This document shows positions 38,046 through 46,748 of a DNA stretch of 64,000 bases, piece by piece. The notes under the pieces are model-generated. The model did no database searches. It was not told the origin of the DNA and saw nothing but the letters and a program-made list of their open reading frames with translations. This stretch comes from Modicisalibacter tunisiensis (GTDB lineage: Bacteria > Pseudomonadota > Gammaproteobacteria > Pseudomonadales > Halomonadaceae): contig NZ_JAGXFD010000001.1 in the NCBI RefSeq assembly GCF_020148005.1, positions 1,269,337 to 1,333,336 of the forward strand, given 5' to 3'. The translations under genes and the position numbers were made by a program. The first letter of the stretch is position 1. The number at the start of each line of letters is the position of its first letter.

Positions 38046-39179
38046 ATGGATCCGTACGTACTTCTCAAGGTGACCTGGTGGGTGCTGCTGGGTGTGCTGC
38101 TGATCGGCCTGGCGGTGATGGTCGGCATGGATATGGGGGTCGGCGCCGCGCTGCGCTACCTGGGCCGCACCGACGGTGAGCGCCGCGCGGTGATCAACAT
38201 GATCGCCCCGCACTGGGACGGCAACCAGGTGTGGTTCATCCTCGGCGGCGGGGCGGTGTTCGCCGCCTGGCCGACCATCTACGCCACCGCCTTTTCCGGG
38301 CTCTATGTGGTGATGCTGGTGCTGCTGTGGTCGATGATCGTGCGCCCGCTGGGCTTCGAGTACCGCAGCAAGCTGCCGGGTGAGCGCTGGCGCGGCGCCT
38401 GGGACTGGATGCTGTTCATCTCCGGCGCGGTGCCGATGATTGTCTTCGGTGCGGCGATGGGCAACATGCTCGAGGGTGTGCCGTTCCACTTCTCCTGGAA
38501 CATGGTCTCCTACTACACCGGCAGCTTCATCAGCCTGTTCAACCCCTTCGCCGTACTGTGCGGAGTGATGGCGCTGGCGCTGGCGCTCTATCAGGGCGGC
38601 GCCATGGTGATGAACCGCGGCACCGGGGTGATCCGCGAACGCGCCTGCCGCTTGCTCACCATCGCCGGTCTGGTGGCGCTGGCGGTGTTCAGCCTCTGCG
38701 GCATCTGGGTGACCCTGATGCACGGCTACGAGATCACCGCGGGCGGCGACCCGGCCGGCCCGGCGCTGCCGCTCAACAAGACCGTGGAAACCGCCGCCGG
38801 CGCCTGGCTGGCCAACTACACCGCCCACCCGGCGCTGTGGCTGGTCCCGGCGAGTGTCTACCTGGCCGTGCTGGGCGGCATCGCCGCGGCGCGCGCCGGC
38901 CTGTCGCACCTGGCCTGGTGGCTGGGCGCGCTGGCCTGGGCCGCCACCCTGGTCACGCTGGGTGCGGCGATGTTCCCGTTTTTGATGCCGTCGTCCAGCG
39001 AGCCGAGCCACAGCCTGACCGTGTGGGATGCGTCCTCGAGCCTGGGCACGCTGGGCTGGATGCTGGCCTTCACCGCGGTCTTCATCCCGATCATCGGCAT
39101 CTACACCAGCTGGGCCTTCTGGGTGATGCGCGGCAAGGTGACGCCGGAATCGATCGCCCACGACGAACACGCCTACTGA
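38046..39179 (+). CDS. cydB: Cytochrome bd ubiquinol oxidase subunit II
   Basis: A 377-residue inner-membrane partner of CydA (E. coli CydB 379). Family blocks are WWVLLGVLLIGLAVMVGMDMGVGAALRYLGR at the N-terminus, MIAPHWDGNQVWFILGGGAVFAAWP, and SLTVWDASSSLGTLGWML near the end. It begins four bases after the cydA stop and ends 16 bases before the small subunit gene, so one transcript is likely, ending at the terminator at 39412. Confidence 0.96.
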   Translation: MDPYVLLKVTWWVLLGVLLIGLAVMVGMDMGVGAALRYLGRTDGERRAVINMIAPHWDGNQVWFILGGGAVFAAWPTIYATAFSGLYVVMLVLLWSMIVRPLGFEYRSKLPGERWRGAWDWMLFISGAVPMIVFGAAMGNMLEGVPFHFSWNMVSYYTGSFISLFNPFAVLCGVMALALALYQGGAMVMNRGTGVIRERACRLLTIAGLVALAVFSLCGIWVTLMHGYEITAGGDPAGPALPLNKTVETAAGAWLANYTAHPALWLVPASVYLAVLGGIAAARAGLSHLAWWLGALAWAATLVTLGAAMFPFLMPSSSEPSHSLTVWDASSSLGTLGWMLAFTAVFIPIIGIYTSWAFWVMRGKVTPESIAHDEHAY

Positions 39180-39195
39180 TTGCGGAGCCCGGACC

Positions 39196-39390
39196 ATGAA
39201 ACAGATACTGCACTTCCTCTTCTGGCTGCTCCTCGCGGTGGTGGCCATCGCCCTGACCATCGTGCTGGGCGAGCGCGGCGCCTGGTACTTCGCCTGGGTG
39301 CTGGGCACTGTGATGATCGTGCTGATCGCCGCGGCGGGCACGGCGATCATCGATGCCCGCTACGACGAGAGCCACGACGACCACTACTGA
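39196..39390 (+). CDS. CydX-like small subunit with an extra N-terminal membrane segment
   Basis: A 64-residue membrane protein directly after cydB. Residues 29-46 read AWYFAWVLGTVMIVLIAA, which carries the CydX/YbgT hallmark WYFAW-LGT; CydX is the accessory subunit that stabilises cytochrome bd. Unlike the usual CydX of about 35-40 residues, it has a preceding hydrophobic segment (ILHFLFWLLLAVVAIALTIVLG). This may be an extended CydX or a CydX joined to a YbgE-like segment. It ends DARYDESHDDHY, a His/Asp-rich tail. GGAG lies before the ATG. Confidence 0.8.
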   Translation: MKQILHFLFWLLLAVVAIALTIVLGERGAWYFAWVLGTVMIVLIAAAGTAIIDARYDESHDDHY

Positions 39391-39411
39391 GCGTCGCCCC
39401 GCTTGCGTTCG

Positions 39412-39449
39412 CGCCGCCGCCCCGGTCATCGCCGGGGCGGCGGCGTTTT
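39412..39449 (+). terminator. Intrinsic terminator of the cyd operon
   Basis: Perfect 14-base stem CGCCGCCGCCCCGG/CCGGGGCGGCGGCG, six-base loop, then TTTT. Confidence 0.92.
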
Positions 39450-39547
39450 CGGACAGGACGAGGAAAAGTCCCGGGCGGAAGGCTTCGTGACGGGGTCATG
39501 ATCGCTACAATGACCGGCGATCGATATCGTCGCCTTCAGGACCCGTC

Positions 39548-41026
39548 ATGAACGAGCATCTGGAAACCCTGACGCCGCGCCCGCTGTGGCGCCATTTCCG
39601 CACCCTGTGCAACACGCCGCGGCCCTCCGGCCACGAGGCCGGCATCCGCCGCACGCTGATCGCCTGGGCCGAGGCCCGGGGCCTCGCCCACGATCTCGAC
39701 GCCGCCGGCAACCTGCGCCTGAAGAAACCGGCGACGCCGGGCTGCGAGCAGGCCCCGGGGGTGATCCTCCAGGGCCATCTGGACATGGTCGCCCAGGCCA
39801 ACGCCGAGCATCCCCACGACTTCACCAGCGATCCCATCGAGACCGTCATCGCCGACGGCTGGCTGCATGCCCGCGGCACCACCCTGGGGGCCGACAACGG
39901 CCTGGGCGTGGCCGCGGCGCTGGCGATTCTCGAGGATGACACCCTGCGCCACGGCCCGCTCGAGGCGCTGTTCACCGTCGAGGAGGAGTCCTCCATGGGC
40001 GGCGCGCTGCACCTGGCCGAGGGCTGGCTGGAGGGGCGCATCCTGCTCAACCTGGACTCCGAGGATCGTGGTCAGGTCTACATCGGCTGCGCCGGCGGCG
40101 CCGACGTGGTGGTCGAGGCCAACCTGCCGACCAGTGCCGTGCACGCCGAGGAGCGCACCTGGCGGCTGTCGCTGACCGGGCTGGTCGGCGGCCACTCGGG
40201 GATCGACATCCACAAGGGGCGCGGCAACGCCAATCGCCTGCTGGTGCGGGTGCTGCGCGCCCTGGAGCCCTGCGGTGTGCGCCTGGTCGACTATCACGGC
40301 GGCACGCTGCGCAACGCCCTGCCGCGCGAGGCCTTCGCCACCCTGGTGATGGCCGACGGCGAGGAGGGCGCCGCCCGGGCGCGCCTGGCGGCCCTGCAGG
40401 ATGAGCTGCGCGCCGAGCTCGAGGGCGTCGATGAAGGGCTCGCACTGGCGCTGGAGCCGGCGGCGCGGGCCGAGACGGCCCTGACGCCCACCGCCAGTCG
40501 CATGCTGGTCGCCGCGCTGCATGTGGCGCCCTGCGGCGTGGAGCGCATGAGCGTCGCGGTGCCCGGGGTGGTGGAAACCTCCAACAACCTGGGGGTGGTG
40601 AGCCTCGAGGCGGGGCGCCTGCATCTGTGTGCCCTGGTGCGCTCGCTGCGCGACAGCGCCTGCGCCGACATGGCGGATCGTTTCCGTGCGCTGTTCGGCC
40701 TGATCGGTGCCGAGGTGCGCATGGAAAACGCCTACCCGGGGTGGACACCGGCCCCCGAGAGTCCGCTGCTGACGCGCTTCCGCGAGCTGCATCAACGGCT
40801 GACGGGCGATGCGCCGGCGGTCAGGGTGATCCACGCCGGGCTGGAGTGCGGGATTCTCGGCGGCAAGTATCCCGGCCTGCAGATGATCTCCTTCGGCCCG
40901 CAGATTCGCGGCGCGCACTCGCCCGACGAACGGGTCGAGATCGACTCGGTGGCGGAGTTCTGGCAGCTGCTGCGGGCGATGCTCGAGTCGCTGGCCATTG
41001 ATCCGCTCAGTCCGGCGAATGCCTGA
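39548..41026 (+). CDS. pepD: Aminoacyl-histidine dipeptidase (peptidase D)
   Basis: A 492-residue cytoplasmic metallopeptidase of the M20 clan (E. coli PepD 485), cleaving Xaa-His and other dipeptides. Zinc-site blocks are LQGHLDMVAQ (His, Asp), TTLGADNGLGVAAALAIL (bridging Asp), FTVEEESSMGGA (catalytic Glu and ligand) and LLNLDSED; the late HAGLECGILGGKYPGLQMISFGP is typical of PepD. AGGA precedes the ATG. Its 3' end overlaps the convergent App1-like gene by 20 bases. Confidence 0.94.
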   Translation: MNEHLETLTPRPLWRHFRTLCNTPRPSGHEAGIRRTLIAWAEARGLAHDLDAAGNLRLKKPATPGCEQAPGVILQGHLDMVAQANAEHPHDFTSDPIETVIADGWLHARGTTLGADNGLGVAAALAILEDDTLRHGPLEALFTVEEESSMGGALHLAEGWLEGRILLNLDSEDRGQVYIGCAGGADVVVEANLPTSAVHAEERTWRLSLTGLVGGHSGIDIHKGRGNANRLLVRVLRALEPCGVRLVDYHGGTLRNALPREAFATLVMADGEEGAARARLAALQDELRAELEGVDEGLALALEPAARAETALTPTASRMLVAALHVAPCGVERMSVAVPGVVETSNNLGVVSLEAGRLHLCALVRSLRDSACADMADRFRALFGLIGAEVRMENAYPGWTPAPESPLLTRFRELHQRLTGDAPAVRVIHAGLECGILGGKYPGLQMISFGPQIRGAHSPDERVEIDSVAEFWQLLRAMLESLAIDPLSPANA

Positions 41027-42098
41027 CCGCCGCCAGGCCGTCGGCGGAGATCAGGCCGTGGCGGAAGGCATGCTCGGCCATGCCCAGGCTGCTGTCGGCC
41101 AGCAGCAGCGTGCAGTCGTGCGCGTCGACCTCCTCGGCCAGCCGGGCGATGTCCGCCTTGCGCGCGGCGCTGTGGTCGACGTCGCGGATGTAGATGGCGC
41201 GGATGCGCCCGGGGTGGTCATGCACCAGGCGGGCGTAGGTCTCGGGATCCTCCTGGCCGCTGTCGCCGATCAGCACGAAGGGCAGGGTGTCGTAGAGCGC
41301 CAGCATGCGCTCGATCACCATCACCTTGTGGTCGCTGGCCTTGCGCGGCCAGGGGCGCTGCAGGGTCAGCCCCCATTCGCGCAGGAACAGGATCGGACCG
41401 ACGGGGATGCGGTTGCGCTGGAAGAAGGCTTCCAGTATCTCGTAGATGCTCCAGGGCCCCCGCGAGACATAGAGCATCGGGCGCCGGCGCTGCCCGTCGG
41501 TACCGTCGAACAGTGCCTGATAGAAGGCCGCGACGCCGGGGAAGGCCGTGCGGCGGTCGGCCTTCTCGAGGAACAGGCGGTAGGCCATCTTCAGCTTGTT
41601 GGCGACCCCGGTGTACATGACCGTGTCGTCGATGTCGCTGATCACCGCTAGGTCGACCGTCGGTGGCGGCACGTAGATCTCGGCCCGCTCGCTGACCGTG
41701 TGCGCGCCGTCGACGTGCACGTCGAGATCGGCATGATGCCAGCTGTGATCGAGCGGCAGCGGGGTGTCGAGGCGCATCCGGGCGTCGTAGTAGCCGTCGC
41801 GGTCGGTAGTCACGGTCAGCGTGCTGCCGTTCAGGCGCAGGGTGACTGCCGCCTCCCCGACGCCCCAGCGCACGCCGCGTCGCACCACGTCGGCCACGTC
41901 GCGGGCCAGTGTGCCCTCGGCCAGCGGCAGCCCCAGGCTGGGCTGGTGAAAGACGCGGCCCATCAGGTAGACCTCATGGGCCGTGCCGTAGCCTCGATAG
42001 GCATGCACCACGATGCCGCCGCGCCCGCGGTCCGACTTCATCGGCCGGGCGGCGATATGCAGCAGCTTGCGCAGGGCCTGGCGGGGGTGGCGGGACAT
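41007..42098 (-). CDS. App1-like phosphatase (DUF2183)
   Basis: A 363-residue protein with the DUF2183 domain found in yeast App1 phosphatidate phosphatase. The phosphatase motif DIDDTVMYTG is at D155-x-D157, followed by FLEKADRRTAFPGVAAFYQAL, LYVSRGPWSIYEIL and FVLIGDSGQEDPETYARL, the typical DUF2183 order. The first 140 residues form an N-terminal beta-rich domain with YRGYGTAHEVYLMGRV. AAGGAGT precedes the ATG. Substrate in bacteria is not established; a lipid phosphate or related ester is inferred. Overlaps the pepD end tail to tail. Confidence 0.85.
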   Translation of the reverse strand: MSRHPRQALRKLLHIAARPMKSDRGRGGIVVHAYRGYGTAHEVYLMGRVFHQPSLGLPLAEGTLARDVADVVRRGVRWGVGEAAVTLRLNGSTLTVTTDRDGYYDARMRLDTPLPLDHSWHHADLDVHVDGAHTVSERAEIYVPPPTVDLAVISDIDDTVMYTGVANKLKMAYRLFLEKADRRTAFPGVAAFYQALFDGTDGQRRRPMLYVSRGPWSIYEILEAFFQRNRIPVGPILFLREWGLTLQRPWPRKASDHKVMVIERMLALYDTLPFVLIGDSGQEDPETYARLVHDHPGRIRAIYIRDVDHSAARKADIARLAEEVDAHDCTLLLADSSLGMAEHAFRHGLISADGLAAVRHSPD

Positions 42099-42193
42099 GC
42101 GGGACTCCTTGAAGGCGGCCTTGGCGAGGCCGTACGCAAAGCGTCCGCCTCGGCGGGCGAGGCGGACGCAAGCGGGACTCGAGGGGATGCCGG

Positions 42194-42757
42194 TCAGGCG
42201 TGCTGGTGGCTGTGGCGCCCTTCGCCGATCTCCTCGATCAGCTTGCGGCAGAAGGCGTCGAGATCATCGGGCTTGCGGCTGGTGACCAGGCCGCTGTCGA
42301 CCACCACTTCCTCGTCGACCCACTCGGCGCCGGCGTTCTTGAGATCCTGGGCCACCGAGGGGAACGACGTCATGCGGCGCCCCTCGACCACGCCGGCGTT
42401 GATCAGCAGCCAGGGACCGTGGCAGATGGCCGCGACCGGCTTGCCGGCCTCGAAGAAGTGCCGGGCGAAGGCCTGGGCCTTCTCGTTGGTGCGCAGGCTG
42501 TCCGGATTGAACAGGCCGCCAGGCAGCACCAGGGCGTGGTAGTCGGCGACATCGGCGTCGTCGAGGGCCACGTCGACATCGTAGGTGTCGCCCCAGTCGG
42601 TTTCCGCCCAGGCGCGGATGCCCTTCTTGTCGGGCGCGACGATGTGCACGGTGATGCCCTGGGCATCGAGTTCCTTGCGCGGCACCGCGAGTTCGGATTC
42701 CTCGAACCCGTCGGTGGCGAGGATGGCGACGCGCTTGCCACTCAGTTTCTGGCTCAT
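42194..42757 (-). CDS. PfpI/DJ-1 family stress protein (YhbO-like)
   Basis: A 187-residue class I amidotransferase-like protein of the PfpI/DJ-1 group. Active-site features are the nucleophile elbow AAICHGPWLL (Cys followed by His) and the acid in TDGFEESELAVP. GRRMTSFPSVAQDLKNAGAEWVDEEVVVDSGLVTSRKPDDL is typical of the YhbO/general-stress-protein-18 group, with protein/DNA deglycase or chaperone activity proposed. The ATG at 42757 is chosen because AAGGAGG precedes it; the longer frame is non-coding. It ends in a His-rich tail (RHSHQHA). A G8 run at 42841-42848 lies about 85 bases upstream. Confidence 0.88.
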   Translation of the reverse strand: MSQKLSGKRVAILATDGFEESELAVPRKELDAQGITVHIVAPDKKGIRAWAETDWGDTYDVDVALDDADVADYHALVLPGGLFNPDSLRTNEKAQAFARHFFEAGKPVAAICHGPWLLINAGVVEGRRMTSFPSVAQDLKNAGAEWVDEEVVVDSGLVTSRKPDDLDAFCRKLIEEIGEGRHSHQHA

Positions 42758-42811
42758 GGCTACCTCCTTGCGGCTCAGTGAGCGAATGCGGTTTCGACCG
42801 CGACAGGACTC

Positions 42812-42840
42812 ATCCTTGGGGCGGCGGCCGCCACGGACAA
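42812..42840 (-). promoter_or_regulatory. Weak promoter candidate for the PfpI-like gene
   Basis: On the minus strand TTGTCC (42835-42840), 17-base spacer, AAGGAT (42812-42817). The -35 abuts a C8 run (42841-42848). Weak -10, so tentative. Confidence 0.3.
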
Positions 42841-42916
42841 GGGGGGGGCGGCCGACGCTGGGTTCAGCATAGGCCATCATGACGCGACCTCAAGCGGCCG
42901 AGTGCCACGAGGCCCG

Positions 42917-42952
42917 AAAACGTCGCCGCCGCTCCGGGGAGCGGCGGCGACG
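42917..42952 (-). terminator. Intrinsic terminator of dps
   Basis: A 14-15-base GC-rich perfect stem (GGAGCGGCGGCGACG pairing with CGTCGCCGCCGCTCC), followed on the minus strand by TTTTCGGG. It begins 20 bases after the dps stop. Confidence 0.82.
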
Positions 42953-42972
42953 GGGCGGGATGACGCGCGGGC

Positions 42973-43446
42973 TCAGCCGAGGTAGGCGTTGAGCATCCAC
43001 ACGGTCTTCTCCTGCTCGCGGATATAGTCGCTGGCCAGCGAGGCGGTACCCTCGTCGTCGGCGTCGGAGGCCAGGGAGAGCAGCTCGCGCTGCAGCTCGA
43101 TCAGCGTCTGCAGGCCCTGGACGATGCCGCGCACGCAGGCCTCGCCGTCGTGGACGTTCTTGTCCTCGGCGATGTCGGCGATACGCACGTAGTCGCTGTA
43201 GGCATGCAGCGGCTGGTGGCCCAGGGTCAGGATGCGCTCGGCCACCTCGTCGATCTTGGTCAGCAGGTCGGTGTAGTACTCCTCGAACTTGGTGTGCAGT
43301 TCGAAGAAGTGCTGGCCCTTCACGTTCCAGTGATAGCCGCGCACGTTCATGTAGAAGATCTGGTAGTTGGCCAGCAGGGCGTTGAGCTTGTCGGCCAGCT
43401 GGTCGGCGCTGGCCTGATGCAGGCCGATGGCGTTGGTGTCTGCCAT
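42973..43446 (-). CDS. dps: Dps-family DNA-binding ferritin-like protein
   Basis: A 157-residue Dps/miniferritin that oxidises and stores iron and protects DNA in stress. The inter-subunit ferroxidase residues are in NVRGYHWNVKGQHFFELHTKFEEYYTDLLTKIDEVAERI (His, His, Asp, Glu positions all kept). The N-terminal tail (MADTNAIGLHQASADQ) is short and not Lys-rich, so DNA binding may be weak. GGAGGG precedes the ATG at 43446. It sits near other stress and iron genes, with its own terminator. Confidence 0.95.
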   Translation of the reverse strand: MADTNAIGLHQASADQLADKLNALLANYQIFYMNVRGYHWNVKGQHFFELHTKFEEYYTDLLTKIDEVAERILTLGHQPLHAYSDYVRIADIAEDKNVHDGEACVRGIVQGLQTLIELQRELLSLASDADDEGTASLASDYIREQEKTVWMLNAYLG

Positions 43447-43590
43447 GAGAGAACCCTCCGTGATGGAACCTGCCTCGATGATAACCGGCCCGCCGGGAGG
43501 CGCCCAGTGAGCGGAAGTCATCGGCGGCATAGCGGCAATCTATCGTCATGGGCGCCTCGACGGCCGGCCGCCGGGGCGCCCGTCGGGAGG

Positions 43591-44643
43591 TCAGTGGCGC
43601 AGCGGGGAGGTCACCAGCTCGAAGCGGGCGACCTCCGCATAGACCTCGCCCGGCGCCTTGACCGGCTCGGCCGGGGGCACGGCCTCGGGCCAGATGCGAG
43701 AGAGTGCCTCCAGCTCGGCCTCACCCTTGGAGTAGACCTTGCCGTCGGCGTCGCGCAGGGTGTCCGCGCTGGTCTGCCACAGCTGCGTGGCGACCTGCAC
43801 GAAACCGCGGCCGTCCTGGTACTCGGCGGCGTTGGCGAAGCGGCCGTCCTTGACGGCTTCCTCGTACTCCGCGGCGGCCTGCTTGAGCAGTGCCAGCGTC
43901 ACGTCGCCGATGAAACGCGGGGACTGGCGCGTCTCGACGGCGACATCGGCCTGGGCCGCGTCGATCGCCTGGCGGGCCTTCGCCACGGCGGGGGCCAGCT
44001 GCGCCCAGTCGGCGGTCTGGCCGGCCTTGTCGGAAAGGGCTTCCAGCGCCGACTCCAGCGGGGCTTCCTCGTCGTGTGCCTCGAGTGCCGGCTCCAGCTT
44101 CGGGTACTGCTCGATCAGCGGGTGGGTGAGATGGGCCGCGCCCTGGTCGCCGTGGCCGCTGCGGTAGAGCGCCTCGGCCGTGGCCAGGTGGCCTTCCATG
44201 AAGGCAAGTTCGGTATAGTAGATGCCGGGCGAGGTCAGGGCGCTGGGGGCAGGCGTGTCACCACTTTCGCCGCCTTCGCCCCCCTCGCTGACCGCTACCG
44301 GGAAGTGGCTGAAGACGAAGCCGACGGCGCCGCCTTCACCGCCTTCGCCACCGTGATGGGATTCACCGCCTTCGCCGCCGTGGCCGGATTCATCGCCTTC
44401 ACCGCCGTGATGGGACTCACCGCCTTCACCGCCGTGGTGGGCTTCGCCGCCCTCGCCACCGTGGCGGGATTTGCCAGCTTCACCGCCATGGTGAGTCTCG
44501 CCGCCCGATTCGGCGGTCAATTCAGTCTTCTGGGGCTCGTCGGCGGCGGGATCGCCGCCGTGGGCCAGAGCCGCCTGGCCGCCGGCTCCCAGGAAGGTCG
44601 TCATGCCGATGCCGACCCACAGTTTCAGGCGCTGTTCCATCAT
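43591..44643 (-). CDS. Periplasmic protein with six His/Gly/Glu-rich 9-residue repeats
   Basis: A 350-residue secreted protein: Sec signal at residues 1-27 (cleavage near ALAHGG), then a repeat domain at residues 51-104 made of six 9-residue units of the form HHGGEGGES, then a mainly helical domain (residues 130-345) containing MEGHLATAEALYRSGHGDQGAAHLTHP. The repeats are rich in His and Glu and should bind transition metals. GAGGG precedes the double ATG. It is divergent from a PiuC-type hydroxylase with a Fur-like site between them, suggesting an iron-limitation role. I do not recognise the helical domain as a named family. Confidence 0.8.
   Translation of the reverse strand: MMEQRLKLWVGIGMTTFLGAGGQAALAHGGDPAADEPQKTELTAESGGETHHGGEAGKSRHGGEGGEAHHGGEGGESHHGGEGDESGHGGEGGESHHGGEGGEGGAVGFVFSHFPVAVSEGGEGGESGDTPAPSALTSPGIYYTELAFMEGHLATAEALYRSGHGDQGAAHLTHPLIEQYPKLEPALEAHDEEAPLESALEALSDKAGQTADWAQLAPAVAKARQAIDAAQADVAVETRQSPRFIGDVTLALLKQAAAEYEEAVKDGRFANAAEYQDGRGFVQVATQLWQTSADTLRDADGKVYSKGEAELEALSRIWPEAVPPAEPVKAPGEVYAEVARFELVTSPLRH
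44332..44493 (-). repeat. Six degenerate 27-bp tandem repeats encoding HHGGEGGES units
   Basis: Units: HHGGEAGKS, RHGGEGGEA, HHGGEGGES, HHGGEGDES, GHGGEGGES, HHGGEGGEG. The 9-residue period and the HGGE core are exact; other positions vary. The DNA repeats are imperfect, so this is an older expansion than the one in the EmrA-type gene. Confidence 0.92.
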
Positions 44644-44741
44644 GCTGATGCCCTCGTCGTGTTCAATGCCTTGCTGGTGGAGAAATAAAGGGGCCCGCCG
44701 GTACGCTGGCGTATCATGGCGTGGAACAATAACATAACCCA

Positions 44742-44760
44742 CACGAGAGTTATTTGCATT
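44742..44760. promoter_or_regulatory. Probable Fur box between repeat protein and PiuC-type gene
   Basis: CACGAGAGTTATTTGCATT, sharing GAGA and TTGCATT with the site at fbpA (15521-15539). It lies 32 bases before the PiuC-type ATG and about 100 bases before the repeat-protein start, in an AT-rich patch with an AATAAC/GTTATT dyad. Confidence 0.55.
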
Positions 44761-44791
44761 CACGTTCGCATCACTGACAGGGGAGCAGGCA

Positions 44792-45466
44792 ATGATTCTG
44801 TGCGTGGCGGATGTCCTCGATGCCGAGCAGCTGGCGGCGCTGCGGCGGGATCTCGACGAGGACGCGCATTTTCGGGACGGCCGGGAGACGGCAGGCTGGC
44901 ACGCCCGCCAGGTCAAGGCGAACCAGCAGGCCGACGGCCAGGCGCCGGTGGTGCGCCAGTGGAGCGAGCGCCTCGGCGAGGCGATCCGCCGCCATCCGCT
45001 GTTCCAGATGGCGGCGCGGCCGGCGCGCATGACGCCGGTGCGCTTCAGCCGCTACCGCCCGGGCATGCACTACGGCAACCATGTCGACGACCCGGTGATG
45101 GGCGGCGCGGCGCCGGTGCGCACCGATCTCTCCTTCACCCTCTTCCTCGAGGCACCGGAGGCCTACGACGGCGGCGAGCTGGTGACCGACACCACGGCCG
45201 GCGAGCAGCGCTACAAGCTGCCGGCCGGGGCGATGATCCTCTATCCGTCGTCGACCCTGCACCGGGTCGAGCCGGTCACGCGGGGGCAGCGCCGGGTGGC
45301 GATCGGCTGGGTGCAGAGCCAGGTCCGCGACCCCGCCGCGCGGGAGATCCTCTTCGACCTGGACACCGCGCGGCGCGGCCTGTTCGAGCGCGAGGGCAAG
45401 AGCGAGACCTTCGACCTGATGAGCAAGTCGCTGGCCAACCTGCAGCGCATGTGGGTGGAGGTGTAG
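44792..45466 (+). CDS. piuC: PKHD-type Fe(II)/2-oxoglutarate hydroxylase (PiuC/YbiX)
   Basis: A 224-residue dioxygenase of the PiuC/YbiX family, which is usually iron-repressed and linked to siderophore uptake. The fold's iron ligands are visible: YGNHVDDPVM (His-x-Asp) and SSTLHRVEPVTRG (second His), and RRVAIGW supplies the 2-oxoglutarate Arg. VRFSRYRPGMHYGNHVD is typical. GGGGAGC precedes the ATG at 44792. No TonB receptor is adjacent, unlike many piuC genes; the neighbour is instead the metal-binding-like repeat protein, divergent with a Fur-type site between. Confidence 0.92.
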   Translation: MILCVADVLDAEQLAALRRDLDEDAHFRDGRETAGWHARQVKANQQADGQAPVVRQWSERLGEAIRRHPLFQMAARPARMTPVRFSRYRPGMHYGNHVDDPVMGGAAPVRTDLSFTLFLEAPEAYDGGELVTDTTAGEQRYKLPAGAMILYPSSTLHRVEPVTRGQRRVAIGWVQSQVRDPAAREILFDLDTARRGLFEREGKSETFDLMSKSLANLQRMWVEV

Positions 45467-45472
45467 CCGACC

Positions 45473-46609
45473 TCAGCCGCGGCAGGCGCCGAACAGCCGC
45501 AGCACCGCCTCGGCCCGGTCGGCGAGCAGCTCGGCGCAGCGGCTCAGGGCCTCGTCGAGCGTCATGGGGCCGTCGGCCAGGGCGAGGGCCGCCAGCACGC
45601 CTTCGTCGTGGGCCGCCTGCCAGCCGTCCCCCAGGCGCCCGGCCAGCACCACCGTCGGTACGCCGTGCTCGCGGGCGCGGCGGGCGATGCCGATGGGCGT
45701 CTTGCCGGCCAGGCTCTGGCCGTCGAGCTGGCCCTCGCCGGTGATCACCAGGTCGGCCCCGGCGAGCCGCTGCGCGAAGCCGGCCTGCTCCATGACCAGC
45801 TCGATCCCGGGGCGCAGGGCGGCGCCGAGCACGCTGGCGGCGGCGAAGCCCATGCCGCCGGCGGCACCCGCGCCGGGCCGGTCGCGCTCGTCGCGTCCCA
45901 GGGCCCGGGCGAGATGATCGGCGAAGTGGTCCAGGGCAGCATCGAGATGGCTGACGTCCGCCGCCGAGGCCCCCTTCTGCGGGCCGAACACCGCGCTGGC
46001 GCCGCGCGGGCCGGTCAGCGGATTGTCGACGTCCACCGCCGCTTCCACCGTCAGCTCGGCCAGGCGCGGGTCGAGTCCACTCAGGTCGAGCCGCGCCAGC
46101 TCGCCCAGCGCCGCGCCGCCCGGGGGCAGGGGGCGCTCCTCGGCGTCCAGCAGTCGCGCGCCCAGTGCCGCCAGCATGCCCGCGCCGGCGTCGTTGGTGG
46201 CGCTGCCGCCGAGGGTTAGAATCAGCCGCCGGGCGCCGGCGTCGAGGGCCGCGCGAACCAGCTCGCCGACGCCGTGGGTGGTGCTGTCGCGGGCGGTGCG
46301 CTCCTCGCGGCTCAGGGCCTGCAGGCCGCTGGCCTCGGCCAGCTCGACATAGGCGCTGCGGCTGGCGGCGTGCCAGCCCCAGGCGGCGGTGGCGGGCCGG
46401 CCCAGGGCATCCTGCACCCGGGCATGGCGACGCTCGGCGCCGGTGGCGGCGATCAGGGCGTCCAGGGTGCCTTCGCCGCCGTCGCCCATCGGACACTCGA
46501 CGAGTTCGGCCTCGGGGCGCACGCGACGCAGCCCGGCGGCGATCGCCGCGGCCGCCTCGCGGGCCGGCAGGGCATCCTTGTAGCTGTCGGGGGCGATCAG
46601 GATCTTCAT
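45473..46609 (-). CDS. Glycerate kinase (GarK/GlxK type)
   Basis: A 378-residue glycerate 2-kinase of the GarK/GlxK family. It starts MKILIAPDSYKDALPA and carries CPMGDGGEGTLDAL, LTLGGSATNDAGAGMLAALGA, VDVDNPLTGPRGASAVFGPQKGA and DLVITGEGQLDGQSLAGKTP, which are the family's nucleotide and substrate blocks. GAGGA precedes the ATG. Convergent with piuC, with six bases between stops. No glycerate dehydrogenase or transporter is adjacent. Confidence 0.95.
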   Translation of the reverse strand: MKILIAPDSYKDALPAREAAAAIAAGLRRVRPEAELVECPMGDGGEGTLDALIAATGAERRHARVQDALGRPATAAWGWHAASRSAYVELAEASGLQALSREERTARDSTTHGVGELVRAALDAGARRLILTLGGSATNDAGAGMLAALGARLLDAEERPLPPGGAALGELARLDLSGLDPRLAELTVEAAVDVDNPLTGPRGASAVFGPQKGASAADVSHLDAALDHFADHLARALGRDERDRPGAGAAGGMGFAAASVLGAALRPGIELVMEQAGFAQRLAGADLVITGEGQLDGQSLAGKTPIGIARRAREHGVPTVVLAGRLGDGWQAAHDEGVLAALALADGPMTLDEALSRCAELLADRAEAVLRLFGACRG

Positions 46610-46748
46610 CGGCGTCCTCGTGTCGTGGGCTCGTCGGCAAGGCTGTCAGCCTAGCGCGAAACGGTCCGCGGCGGGAGTTCGCCGACGTCCCGCGCTATGC
46701 TCGAAGAGCCGGGCCCGGGCGGCCCGTGACGCCGTGAGGAGAGACACC

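Noticed and set aside
44332-44493. Possible CRISPR-like array
   Set aside because: The repeats are coding, in frame, 27 bases long with no spacers.
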